Shown: positions 19,629-28,093, counted from the stretch's first letter. The stretch: DNA of 64,000 nt from Zoogloea sp. (GCA_016720685.1 JADKKC010000066.1:62001-126000); one strand, 5' to 3'. Notes: generated by a model from the letters alone, not told the origin. Numbers and translations: made by a program.

Positions 19629-19723
19629 TCGGGCATTCCTCCTGGATCAGGAGTAAATCACCCGCCGCCAGATGGAAACAGATTCAGCGCTATGGATTTA
19701 TAACAGGAACAGATTTGTGTGGA

Positions 19724-19799
19724 GGCGACTTCAGTTGCCTTCAGTTGGCAAAATCAGGGTAGATCCCAGGTTCAGCCTCCGCGGACGACTGAAGTCGCC
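19724..19799. repeat. Pair of GGCGACTnnAGTCGCC-type repeats
   Basis: Two imperfect copies (19724-19739 and 19784-19799) of the palindrome seen at 18243-18260, in inverted arrangement, in the 235-bp gap between ccoG and the mocR gene. Nothing else was recognised in this gap apart from the ccoG ribosome site. Confidence 0.5.
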
Positions 19800-19863
19800 C
19801 CTGCAAGTCGCCCCACAAATCGCCTCTCAAGAACGCCGCCCGGATGGGATGTGTCCCCGGAAT

Positions 19864-21278
19864 TCAGCCTTGCGGGGTGCTGGCCAGTCTGGCCAGCGTG
19901 GCGACCGCCGCGCGGAGGCGCTCATCGACCGGGTGGCCGAAGTTGAGGCGGATGCAGTGGCCGAACTCCCGCTTGGCCGAAAAGATGGGGCCCGGGGCGA
20001 TGCTGATGCCCTGCTCCAGCGCCTGCCGGTGCAGCAGCAGGGCGTCCACCGTGCGGGGCAGTTCCAGCCACAGGAAATAGCCCCCCTGGGGCCGGGCCAG
20101 CCGGGTGCCTTCCGGAAAATGGGCCTCCACCGCTTCGACCAGCATGGCCTCCTGGGCCGCAAGGCTGCGGCGCAGATGGCGCAGATGGTTTTCGTAGCCG
20201 CCCTGCTTGAGGTAATCGGCCATCGCGATCTGCACCGGAACCGTGGTGGCCAGGCTGGTGGACAGCTTCTGGCGCTGGATCAGCGTGGCGTAGCGCCCGG
20301 CAGCAATCCAGCCGATCCGGTAGCCCGGCGCCAGGCACTTGGAAAAGGAGGACACGTGCATGACCCGCCCGTTCGGGTCCACCGCCTTGCTGCACAGGGG
20401 CGCGTGGGGGCCGAAGTGCAGCTCGGCGTACACGTCGTCCTCGATCAGCGGCACATCGTGACGGTCGAGCAGCTCGACCAGCGCCCTCCGCCGCTCGTCC
20501 GGCACCAGGCTGCCGGTCGGGTTGGCAAAGTTGAGCATGAAGAGGCAGGCCTTGATCGGGTGATGGCGCAGCGCGTCTTCCAGCGCGGTCAGGCTGATGC
20601 CCTCCCGCGGGTGGGTCGGAATCTCGATCACCTTGAGGCCCAGGCGCTCGCTGGCCTGCAGCCCGGCGTAAAAGGTGGGCGACTCGATGGCGATCAGATC
20701 GCCCGGCCGGGTTACCGCCTGCAGGCACAGGTTGATCCCCTCCATCGCCCCCGAGGTGATGACGATTTCCCCCGGCGACACGCTGGCGCCGTGGGCCAGG
20801 TAGCGCAGCGACAACTGGCGGCGCAGCTCGTCATTGCCCGGCGGCAGATCGGTGATGGTGGACAGCGGGTCCAGGTGGCGCGCCGCCGCGGCGAGAAAGC
20901 GCCCGAGCTTGTCGAGGGGAAAAAGGTAGGGGCTGGGAAAGCTCGAACCCAGCGGAACAACCGCCGAATCCTTGACGCTGTCGAGGATCTCGAAGATGAA
21001 GTCGCTCACCGCCAGCTGCGTCGAATGCCCCACCGGGCGGGTCATTTCCGGCTCGGGCAGACTTTGGCCGAGGCGCGCCCGCACAAAGTAGCCCGACTTG
21101 GGGCGGGCCTCGATCAGCCCCGGCTTTCGAGCAGGTGGTAGGCCTGGGTGACGGTGACCGGCGCAAGGCCGTGCAGGCGGCAGGTCTGGCGGACGGAGGG
21201 CAGGCGGTCGCCGGGGCGCAGCACCCCTTCGGCGATCAGCGCCGCGGTCTTCTCGGCAAGGTCGTGATAGAGCGTCAT
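19864..21278 (-). CDS. MocR-type GntR regulator/aminotransferase fusion (one apparent frameshift)
   Basis: A transcription factor with an N-terminal GntR winged helix (from ATG 21278: AEKTAALIAEGVLRPGDRLP, then VRQTCRLHGLAPVTV) and a C-terminal class-I aminotransferase-like PLP domain. The PLP lysine is in SSFSKCLAPGYRIGW, and other landmarks are SGAMEGINLCLQAVTRPGD and NFANPTGSLVPDERR. Reading breaks near 21117-21122: one frame gives HLLESRG-stop, the other continues LIEARPKSGYFVRARLG. Restoring a single C (ggc-ctg) gives the expected LLESRGLIEARPKSGY, so one base appears to be missing at the domain linker. Total length about 471 residues is normal. The target is unknown; the divergent gene at 21432 is a candidate by position only. 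Confidence 0.88.
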
Positions 21279-21431
21279 GGATCAATGGTAGCAGCGCGCT
21301 TCGCGGCCCTTGCACCGCTTACGTCGACGGCTTGCGCAGCGGCTCAAGAACATCGACTGAAGCGTGCGGAATGTACTGATCCGTCGGGCATACTCTGGCC
21401 GGTTTACAACCCATTCCTTCCCGAGGTTTTC

Positions 21432-22436
21432 ATGAGCACCCACTGGATTCCCACACTGGCCGTGGCCATGAGCTGCGCATTGCCAGCAGCGGCCGCACTG
21501 GCCGGCACGCACGACATCAACTGCAAAAAGGCCGTTGCGGGCAGTACGGAAGCGCTGGTGTGCCAGGACCCCGGCCTGTCCGCGCTGGACCGCGTGATCG
21601 GGCGTGTTTTTGCGGCGGCGAGCCGCAAGGCCGTCAACGAACATCCACCGGTACTCAAGGCGGAGCAGCGGGGCTGGATCAAGAGGCGCAACGACTGCTG
21701 GAAAAGCGACGACAGGCGTAGCTGCGTGGAGCAAGCCTACCGCCTGCGCATCGTCGAGCTGCAGGTACGCTACCGGCTCGTGCCGGCAGTGGCAGAGGCC
21801 CGTTACGTGTGTGACGACAGCCCCGGCAGCGAGCTGCTGGTCACGTTTTTCCAGACCGATCCCGCCAGCCTGATCGCCGAACGCGGCGACAGCAACTCGT
21901 TGATGTATCAGCAGATCAGCGCCAGCGGCACGCGCTACCAGGGGCGCAACGAAAGCTTCTGGGAGCACCAGGGCGAAGCGCGGGTCACCTGGGGCTTCGA
22001 GGCGCCGGAAATGCACTGCAAAAAAACCGCCGCCATCAGCACGCCGGCAAACCTGCAGGGCAGCGCGTGGCAACTGCGCGCAATCCAGTCCATGGACGAT
22101 GCCCAGGGCACCACCCAGATCAGCGAGCCGCAGCGCTACACGATCCGCTTCAACGCCGGCGGCCGGCTGGCCCTGCGGCTGGACTGCAACCGGGGCATGG
22201 GCACCTGGCAGGCCACGCCGGCAGCCGATCGATCGGGGTCGCTGGAACTCGGCCCAGTGGCCGGCACCCGCGCCCTGTGCGGCCCGGCTTCGCTGGACCA
22301 GAAGCTGCTGCGTGACCTTCCCTATGTCCGCTCGTATGTGCTCAAGGGCGGCCGGCTGTTCATGTCCCTGATGGCCGACGGTGGAATCTACGAGTGGGAA
22401 GAAATCCGGCAAGAGGTTCGGCAAGACACGCGCTGA
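21432..22436 (+). CDS. Secreted three-domain protein: LprI-like + MliC-like + META
   Basis: A 334-residue exported protein. Residues 1-25 are a Sec signal peptide (LAVAMSCALPAAAALAG). Residues about 29-115 resemble the LprI lysozyme-inhibitor domain (INCKKAVAGSTEALVCQDPG, LDRVIGRVF, QRGWIKRRNDCW). About 120-200 resemble the MliC/PliC c-type lysozyme inhibitor fold (ARYVCDDSPGSELLVTFF, then EAPEMHC). About 210-330 form a META/HslJ-type domain (LQGSAWQLRAIQ, RYTIRFNAGGRLALRLDCNR, FMSLMADGGIYEWE). Each assignment is by motif, and the combination suggests a periplasmic lysozyme-resistance or envelope-stress protein. The ATG at 21432 is preferred because the signal peptide starts there. It is transcribed divergently from the mocR-type gene. 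Confidence 0.8.
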   Translation: MSTHWIPTLAVAMSCALPAAAALAGTHDINCKKAVAGSTEALVCQDPGLSALDRVIGRVFAAASRKAVNEHPPVLKAEQRGWIKRRNDCWKSDDRRSCVEQAYRLRIVELQVRYRLVPAVAEARYVCDDSPGSELLVTFFQTDPASLIAERGDSNSLMYQQISASGTRYQGRNESFWEHQGEARVTWGFEAPEMHCKKTAAISTPANLQGSAWQLRAIQSMDDAQGTTQISEPQRYTIRFNAGGRLALRLDCNRGMGTWQATPAADRSGSLELGPVAGTRALCGPASLDQKLLRDLPYVRSYVLKGGRLFMSLMADGGIYEWEEIRQEVRQDTR

Positions 22437-22464
22437 AGCGCCCGGCCAAGCGCCCCTGAAACAG

Positions 22465-22595
22465 TCAGTCCGGGGCTTCTTCCACCTGCAGCTGGCCGTC
22501 CGGATCGAGCTGGATCCGGCCTTCGGCCACATCCCGGAATTCCACCGCGCCCGCATCGACGCCCAGGTCGCGGCTCAGCACGGAATCATTGTCAT
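22465..22595 (-). CDS. Possible 43-residue small protein (needs one base restored)
   Basis: On the minus strand a GGGGAGG ribosome site precedes ATG 22595. The ATG frame stops after six codons, but restoring one C in the CC at 22582-22583 gives MTMIPVLSRDLGVDAGAVEF and then RDVAEGRIQLDPDGQLQVEE, ending at 22465. The downstream part has the strong G/C third-position bias of real genes here. No family is recognised. The 22437-22807 gap otherwise shows nothing I can name apart from the urtA leader region. Confidence 0.35.
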
Positions 22596-22807
22596 TGCAT
22601 CGACCTCCCCTGAATCCGCCCGCCCGACGGGGCGGACGGCGCCACCTGCCATTTTTACAAGCCATGCAGGGGATTGCCGCCATGTTTTCTTCGTCTGCGG
22701 CCCCACTACGCAATCTGACGTATTTCTCGCGAAGTTCCCCGAACTTAATCTGGCCTTGCACTGCACAACAACGCAGCCCGGATCATTCAAACCTCCAAGG
22801 AACTCTC

Positions 22808-24082
22808 ATGAGCACTCGTCGCAACTTCATCAAGGCCACCGTCCTGTCTGCGGCCGTGGCATCCATCGGCCTGGCGTCCTCGTTTGCGGCCCACGCGGCC
22901 GACACGATCAAGGTCGGAATCCTGCATTCGCTGTCCGGCACCATGGCCATTTCCGAAACGGCGCTGAAGGAAACCGCGCTGATGACCATCGAAGAGATCA
23001 ACAAGGCCGGTGGCGTGATGGGCAAGAAGCTCGAACCGGTGGTGGTGGACCCGGCCTCCAACTGGCCGCTGTTCGCCGAAAAGGCCCGCCAGCTGCTGAC
23101 CAAGGACAAGGTGGCGGTAACCTTCGGCTGCTGGACTTCGGTGTCCCGCAAGTCGGTGCTGCCGGTGTACAAGGAACTCAACGGCCTGCTGTTCTACCCG
23201 GTGCAGTACGAGGGTGAAGAACTCGAGAAAAACGTCTTCTACACCGGCGCGGCGCCCAACCAGCAGGCGATTCCGGCCGTGGAATACCTGATGAGCAAGG
23301 ACGGCGGCGAGGCCAAGCGCTTCGTGCTGCTGGGCACCGACTACGTGTATCCGCGCACCACCAACAAGATCCTGCGCGCCTTCCTCAAGTCGAAGGGCGT
23401 GGCCGACGCGGACATCATGGAGGACTACACCCCCTTCGGTCACAGCGACTATCAAACCATCATCGCCAAGATCAAGAAGTTCGCCTCCGAAGGCAAGAAG
23501 ACGGCGGTGGTCTCCACCATCAACGGCGACTCCAACGTGCCGTTCTACAAGGAACTGGGCAACGCCGGCCTGAAGGCAACCGATGTGCCGGTGGTAGCCT
23601 TCTCGGTGGGTGAAGAAGAACTGCGCGGCGTCGATGCCAAGCCGCTGGTCGGTCACCTGGCTGCATGGAACTACTTCATGTCGCTGAAGAACCCCGAAAA
23701 CGCCAAGTTCACCAAGATGTACAAGGACTGGGCCAAGAAGCAGAAGCTGCCCAACGCCGACAAGGTGGTGACCAACGACCCGATGGAAGCCACCTACATC
23801 GGCATCCACATGTGGGCCCAGGCCGTCGAAAAGGCCAAGTCCACCGACACCGACAAGGTAATCGCCGCGATGGCCGGCCAGAGCTTCAAGGCACCGTCGG
23901 GCTTTGTGGCCAAGATGGACGAGAAGAATCACCACCTGCACAAGCCGGTGTTCATCGGCGAAGTGAAGGCCGACGGCCAGTTCAACGTGGTCTGGAAAAC
24001 CCCCGGCCCGGTGAAGGCCGCCCCGTGGAGCCCCTACATCGCCGGCAACGACAAGAAAAAGGACGAGCCCGAAGCCAAGTAA
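22808..24082 (+). CDS. urtA: Urea ABC transporter substrate-binding protein
   Basis: A 424-residue periplasmic protein of the UrtA/AmiC type: mature start DTIKVGILHSLSGTMAISET, then TFGCWTSVSRKSVLPVYKEL, LFYPVQYEGEE and TNDPMEATYIGIHMW, all hallmarks of urea-binding UrtA. The signal peptide carries a twin-arginine-like STRRNFIKA followed by a hydrophobic stretch and AHA cleavage site. ATG 22808 fits this; the longer upstream reading is intergenic. Unlike the usual compact urtABCDE operon, urtA is followed by a terminator and about 5 kb of accessory DNA before urtB. Confidence 0.96.
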   Translation: MSTRRNFIKATVLSAAVASIGLASSFAAHAADTIKVGILHSLSGTMAISETALKETALMTIEEINKAGGVMGKKLEPVVVDPASNWPLFAEKARQLLTKDKVAVTFGCWTSVSRKSVLPVYKELNGLLFYPVQYEGEELEKNVFYTGAAPNQQAIPAVEYLMSKDGGEAKRFVLLGTDYVYPRTTNKILRAFLKSKGVADADIMEDYTPFGHSDYQTIIAKIKKFASEGKKTAVVSTINGDSNVPFYKELGNAGLKATDVPVVAFSVGEEELRGVDAKPLVGHLAAWNYFMSLKNPENAKFTKMYKDWAKKQKLPNADKVVTNDPMEATYIGIHMWAQAVEKAKSTDTDKVIAAMAGQSFKAPSGFVAKMDEKNHHLHKPVFIGEVKADGQFNVVWKTPGPVKAAPWSPYIAGNDKKKDEPEAK

Positions 24083-24106
24083 GCGTCTGCACGTTTAAAC
24101 GTCATC

Positions 24107-24131
24107 AACGGGGGCTTCGGCCCCCGTTTTT
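24107..24131 (+). terminator. Intrinsic terminator of urtA
   Basis: GC stem of six pairs extended by A-T pairs, closed by a TTCG tetraloop (24116-24119), with a T5 tract to 24131. Substrate-binding-protein genes often carry an attenuating terminator between A and the permease genes. Confidence 0.9.
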
Positions 24132-24170
24132 CGTTTGAGGGTTACCCCGACCAACCCGATTCACCCGTGC

Positions 24171-24258
24171 GTAGGTCGGGTTAGCGCAGCGTAACCCGAC
24201 ACCCAACCGTCGCACGCCGTGTTGTCGGGTTACGCCCTGCGGGCTAACCCGACCTACG
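24171..24258. repeat. Inverted pair of REP-like elements
   Basis: Two copies face each other: 24171-24201 (variant A, interior GCGCAGCG) and 24223-24258 (variant B, interior CGCCCTGCGGGC). Both have the TCGGGTTA...TAACCCGA stem. A facing pair like this is the BIME arrangement typical of REP sequences. Confidence 0.85.
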
Positions 24259-24286
24259 CAACCCTGCCACTTCCCTTCTCTGCGTC

Positions 24287-24580
24287 GAGATGAAGAATTT
24301 CAGCACCTAGTAAAAACTGTTCGTGTTCGGAATAAAGCACTTCACCGGCCAGATAAAGCATTCCGCATCCGGAATGACGCATTACGCCGGTGAGAGAAGA
24401 TATTTCGTATACGAGATGACGCATTGCCAGATTGAACGAAGACCTTTCACGTCCGGAATGAAGCATTGACTTAATGAAATAAAGCATCTCTCCGCAAGAA
24501 TGAAACAGCTCAAGTGCAAACAGCGTCAGTTGCGGGTCAAACGGAAGCATTCCGCCGCAAAAAAATAGCAATTCTCTACA
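24287..24580. repeat. Degenerate 21-bp tandem repeat array, about 14 units
   Basis: From 24287 the sequence can be cut into consecutive 21-base units with no gaps. Twelve to fourteen units share an approximate consensus GGAATGAAGCATTTCNCNTCC; for example the units at 24329, 24371, 24413 and 24455 all keep AATnA(A/C)GCA or a close variant. The minus strand reads as a heptad-like peptide (ELFHSCG, EMLYFIK, SMLHSGR and so on), which is a by-product of 21 being divisible by three. There are no unique spacers, so it is not a CRISPR. Function unknown. Confidence 0.8.
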
Positions 24581-25218
24581 GGCAGGCAAGCGCGGGCCAG
24601 CAACGGCAGGCTTCCCGACCGCCAACGAAAGCCATCGCCCGCCACCCCGAAAACACGCCATCCCCCACGAAAGCCCCGCGCAGCCTGCACAAAACCCCGC
24701 CGCGCCTCACGCCAGCTCGCCCCATCGCCACCGCATCCACCCGAGCCGGATAGACAAGCGTGCGCCACGCAGCCCACGTCAAACGCTGAATTTTCTGGGG
24801 ATTTTCTGCCTCTGTATATCGAATGGCATATTCCGTGGAATATCGTGAAACGCTAAGATTTAAGCGTGGCAGCCCACGACACGCTCAACCCGCAACGGAA
24901 ACCATCGTGCAGAAAATGCAACTCAAAGCTGTCTCCGCCCCCACCCTCCGCGCCGACGAAGACGCCTACAGCCAGAATCGGCCATTCGCCGCTGATCCAG
25001 ATCGCGGACATTTGAGTGAGGCGGTATGCTTTCGGACTACGTGCCACGTGAATCGGATCATCTTACTATGCCGGCTGCTGCTGCTTTTCCTGTCTTGTTA
25101 TTTGGCCTTTTGTGTAGCTCCTGCTGCTAAACAGTAACTTGAAGAACATGCTATCCGGCATTCTGCTGTTATGCGGCAGAGCTGTCGCCCTAAAACAAAG
25201 TCAGGCCTCGGACTCTCC
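24581..25218. other. Non-coding stretch of the accessory insert
   Basis: About 640 bases with no convincing gene; the longest open frame here (24823-25137) has neither family resemblance nor native codon bias. The only structure seen is the palindrome ATATTCC-GT-GGAATAT at 24828-24843, which could be an operator. Composition falls from GC-rich to mixed towards 25000. Confidence 0.5.
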
Positions 25219-26520
25219 ATGGATTACACAGAAGACAAAAACCGGCTGAACGAAAAGCGATCTGAATTGGTTCGTATCGCTACTGAGGCGCTCAATCCCA
25301 GTGACTCCAAGATTGCGGCCCGAATCGTTGATTCGTTTTGCTCCTTGTCCCCACCGCTAGAGCCGCCTGTGTTCATAGAGATGATCACCATCCACTCGCA
25401 AGGAGCGAGGGGCGGTAGATCAAGAAAACCAGGAAACCTGTGGCTCAACTGGAGAAAGTTTGCCAGTGACTTTGGCGACTTAAGCCTGACCGTCGCCAGT
25501 GTGGCTGTCGAACCAAAACTCATTCCATTGGCCGCGCTCAGCATTTGGAACAAGATATGGTCACACTCATCAATCGAGTTAACTCGTGAGCACGCCACTG
25601 TTTTGTATGCCATGTGGCAGGGCCGAAACAACGAAAACAAGCTCACTGAAACTGATGCTTTTCAAAAGAGCGGGCTCATGTTTCAACTGAACGGCTGGCC
25701 AGCCCTCGCACAGCAGCAGTTCGACTCAATTATCGAAGACCTTGAACAAATCAAATGCATCGAACCCCTCAAGCTGCACGTTGGGCATCAACACACTCGC
25801 TCCGAGGCGACTGACCCCATGAATACACGCACTCTAAGTACTCTGCTTCAATACGGTCTTGCTAGTGATCTGGCCGAAAAAGCTAACTCAGTTGGGCTCA
25901 CTGTGACCAAGGCGAGATCACTTAGCCAGAAGGATATGGTTTCAAAGTTCGGTCTTTCCGAGGCTGAAGCGAAGACCTTGAGCCACTGTGTACGGCGGGA
26001 ACCAATTGACGAGCAAATTGTTCAGTTACTACTGGAAAGAAGTAACTTCGTATGCAGTGTGTGCAAAGGTCAAAAGGGGATTTCTTACATCATTCACCAC
26101 ATAGTCGAATACGAAAAGACTCAGGACAACACCTACAACAATCTTATTGTCCTTTGTCCCGTCGATCATGACCTCGCGCACCAAGGCGGCCTCACCCTAA
26201 GGCTTACCGAACCTCAGCTGCGCGCAACAAAAACGAAGTGGGAAAAACAGGTCGAGGTGGCGAATGCGCAAAGAGCAGCGCAATTAATTGACGTGAAAGA
26301 CGATGCAATTGACTACGTCAATGTGAAACGCATCGAAGAGCTGTGTGTTCGTCTCTTCAAGAAGATACCTCAAACAACGCTTACAGCCAGCCTGCGCAGG
26401 GCAAGCATTTTGGGTGCTGGTGGCTCCTTTGACAGCAAGTATGTTCAGACACACTTGTCGGGAGGGCGCTACCTATTCGACTACATCACGCACCAGAGAC
26501 AGAGCACTACAAACAACTGA
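25219..26520 (+). CDS. HNH endonuclease-domain protein
   Basis: A 433-residue protein with clearly lower GC and different codon use from the flanks. Residues about 270-350 hold a zinc-type HNH nuclease: CSVCKGQKG, the metal-binding HHIVEYEKTQDN, NNLIVLCPVDHDLAHQGGL. The preceding region (about 225-265: LASDLAEKANSVGLTVTKAR, KFGLSEAEAKTL) looks like helix-hairpin-helix-type DNA-binding sequence. The N-terminal 200 residues are helical and unrecognised. ATG 25219 is chosen over the in-frame ATG 25171 because the latter adds a basic, low-similarity leader. The next gene starts within its stop (TGATG), so they are coupled. It may be a defence or mobile-element nuclease; this is inference. Confidence 0.8.
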   Translation: MDYTEDKNRLNEKRSELVRIATEALNPSDSKIAARIVDSFCSLSPPLEPPVFIEMITIHSQGARGGRSRKPGNLWLNWRKFASDFGDLSLTVASVAVEPKLIPLAALSIWNKIWSHSSIELTREHATVLYAMWQGRNNENKLTETDAFQKSGLMFQLNGWPALAQQQFDSIIEDLEQIKCIEPLKLHVGHQHTRSEATDPMNTRTLSTLLQYGLASDLAEKANSVGLTVTKARSLSQKDMVSKFGLSEAEAKTLSHCVRREPIDEQIVQLLLERSNFVCSVCKGQKGISYIIHHIVEYEKTQDNTYNNLIVLCPVDHDLAHQGGLTLRLTEPQLRATKTKWEKQVEVANAQRAAQLIDVKDDAIDYVNVKRIEELCVRLFKKIPQTTLTASLRRASILGAGGSFDSKYVQTHLSGGRYLFDYITHQRQSTTNN

Positions 26521-26996
26521 TGGAGAAGATTGCTACGGTGACTAACTTCATCGATCTAGATGAAACTGCTAACGCAGGGCATTCCGCCCTGAAGGCGAGC
26601 GAAGGGCATTACGCATTCTTCATCGGTGGTGTCTGTGCTAAAGGGCCGGACCTGCCTATCACTGCGAGCACACCGACCATCCTGCTTCACTATTCACGAA
26701 AGCATCTTCGTATTGAATGGATACTAGATCCCATCTTCATGATGTCCATGTCAGCCATCACCCGAATTGGTGGCAAGAATCGCTACATCATCTATTGCCT
26801 TGTACGTACTGTTGATCTGCAAGCTGATAAGGTCACTCTAGTTCGGGCAAGTCCCCTACTAATTGCTCAACCCAGCAAATGGGTGCATAAGACGCCGGCA
26901 ATTGCCTACGAACGGCAGTACGCCGAATACATTGATGTGATTTTGCGGACGATGATGCAGTTGATGCCAACCCGGCAGTGCAGGGCGCTGCGCTGA
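26520..26996 (+). CDS. Hypothetical protein coupled to the HNH gene, 158 aa
   Basis: A 158-residue soluble protein (MEKIATVTNFIDLDETANAG start, beta-rich middle with LHYSRKHLRIEWILDP and KNRYIIYCLVRTVDL). Its ATG shares a base with the upstream stop, so the two genes are expressed together. The last codons run into the left arm of an attC-like hairpin, as is usual for integron cassette genes. No family recognised. As the tight partner of a nuclease it could be an accessory or protective subunit, but that is position-based inference only. Confidence 0.65.
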   Translation: MEKIATVTNFIDLDETANAGHSALKASEGHYAFFIGGVCAKGPDLPITASTPTILLHYSRKHLRIEWILDPIFMMSMSAITRIGGKNRYIIYCLVRTVDLQADKVTLVRASPLLIAQPSKWVHKTPAIAYERQYAEYIDVILRTMMQLMPTRQCRALR

Positions 26997-27028
26997 AGAG
27001 CTGCGGCGCCCTGACCTTGGCGTTAGGC
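26965..27028 (+). other. attC-like integron recombination site
   Basis: An imperfect hairpin: left arm GCCAA pairs with TTGGC, then an inner 12-bp stem (26981-26992 with the segment ending at 27013), and the right end is GTTAGGC (27022-27028), matching the attC core GTTRRRY. The left core TGCCAAC differs from RYYYAAC at its first base. It overlaps the 3' end of the preceding gene, as cassette attC sites do. No integrase is in the window. Confidence 0.5.
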
Positions 27029-27101
27029 GTCAAATGATTAAGGACTATTGCTGGGCATTCATAGCGTTCTCTCCACGCCCGCTGTTGAACCATCAATCAA
27101 A

Positions 27102-27329
27102 ATGGAACGGGTCTTTAATTACTGCCGAAAAGTTACGTACATTGACGAATGTGGCACCGTCACCGGAATAGTTGAAGACACGCCAGAGTTCTCCAAGAAC
27201 GGCATTCTGATTTGGGAAAATGAGTTCAACACCACGGAACAAAGAAGAAAATTACTACTGGCGACGTTGGTCGCATATCTCGATTCTCAAAACATCAAGT
27301 ACACAATTTTCTATGGGCAATCTAGGTAG
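27102..27329 (+). CDS. Hypothetical protein, 75 aa
   Basis: A short gene just after the attC-like site, so possibly the body of a second cassette. From ATG 27102 it encodes MERVFNYCRKVTYIDECGTV and continues with acidic and helical sequence ending NIKYTIFYGQSR. An earlier in-frame ATG exists at 27048 but adds an unconvincing leader. Composition is AT-richer than the flanks. There is no strong ribosome site and no recognised family. Confidence 0.5.
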   Translation: MERVFNYCRKVTYIDECGTVTGIVEDTPEFSKNGILIWENEFNTTEQRRKLLLATLVAYLDSQNIKYTIFYGQSR

Positions 27330-27393
27330 GGGGAACATAAATGCTCGCCACCTGGCCCAATCATTACGGACCTGAAGCCGCACAGTCCATAGA

Positions 27394-27543
27394 CGGGTTA
27401 GCGCAGCGTAACCCGACATTCCCTATCTACAATCAACGCGCCATAACTTCCGGTGGTGCAATTGTTACCTTTATGCAATGGTTGTCGACATGTTTGAGCA
27501 AGAGCGGGACCGGTCATGCGATGTCGGGTTACGCTGCGCTAAC
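27394..27543. mobile_element. REP-bounded remnant of a RAYT transposase gene (short copy)
   Basis: Left REP variant A at 27394-27418, inverted REP at 27522-27543. Between them, just inside the left REP, is a decayed RAYT N-terminus (YNQRAITSGGAIVTF), matching the better-preserved copy at 28131 (QYRRAIVPGGAFFFTL) in the same position relative to the REP. No intact transposase remains. Confidence 0.65.
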
Positions 27544-27581
27544 AGTATCTACACCGACTGCTTCTCCATAAGGAATCTTTT

Positions 27582-28079
27582 ATGAATAAGCGTTTTTCAA
27601 CCACTTGGCTGGCTTTGATCGCTCTGACCTGCCTATCGTCAATCGCCATAGCAGAGGATGCCCCAAGGCTCAAAATCGTTTCGAAACCCGGAAGGCCAGT
27701 GTGTCAATCGAACTCGGTCAAAATTGGTGAAGTGTCATCAAACATAGCGCTCTGTGTGTTGGGGGGCAATTTTTCGCACGATCAATACAGTTTGAATATC
27801 GACAAGAAGCAAGTCCTAAAAGGCATAGATGATGAAACGACACGGGGTATAAGCTCGACATACTCTGGAGATAACCTGGTCCTTACGTGCCTTCCTCAGC
27901 ACGAAGCTCCAACGGACGTCTCTCTAGAGAAAGTTGAGGCCTACCAAAAAATGATGAAGGTTTCTGCCGAAGACGCTAAGCGAATGGTTATCTTGGCAGA
28001 GACCGTGGAAGTGAGCCGCTTTTGCAAAGCTACTCTAGGCGCGATTTCACTCATCGAAGTTCAAGTTGTTTTTGAGTGA
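27582..28079 (+). CDS. Secreted hypothetical protein, 165 aa
   Basis: A 165-residue exported protein: signal peptide MNKRFSTTWLALIALTCLSS with cleavage probably after IAIA (about residue 24), then a mature region with four cysteines (VCQSNS, ALCVLGG, LTCLPQ, RFCKAT), possibly two disulfides. An AGGAAT ribosome site precedes the ATG. The gene lies between the two RAYT remnants and has the mixed composition of the insert. No family recognised. Confidence 0.65.
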   Translation: MNKRFSTTWLALIALTCLSSIAIAEDAPRLKIVSKPGRPVCQSNSVKIGEVSSNIALCVLGGNFSHDQYSLNIDKKQVLKGIDDETTRGISSTYSGDNLVLTCLPQHEAPTDVSLEKVEAYQKMMKVSAEDAKRMVILAETVEVSRFCKATLGAISLIEVQVVFE

Positions 28080-28093
28080 AGCATGCAGTTCAA

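Noticed and set aside
22756..22772. Sigma-54 promoter (TGGCCTTGCACTGCA) before urtA
   Set aside because: GG-GC spacing is 9 rather than 10 and the TTGC element is imperfect. NtrC control of urt is plausible biologically but not shown here.
24287..24580. CRISPR array
   Set aside because: Units are contiguous and degenerate with no unique spacers, and no cas genes are near.
24254..24661. 135-codon minus-strand frame across the 21-bp array
   Set aside because: The periodic peptide simply follows from 21-bp repeats keeping one frame; no ribosome site and no similarity.
24823..25137. 104-codon open frame before the HNH gene
   Set aside because: No recognisable domain, erratic codon use, and a hydrophobic tail that arises from a CTGCTG-rich stretch. 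Kept only as non-coding insert sequence.
27341..27571. 76-codon open frame as a gene
   Set aside because: It is mostly REP sequence and a decayed RAYT start; described as a mobile-element remnant instead.
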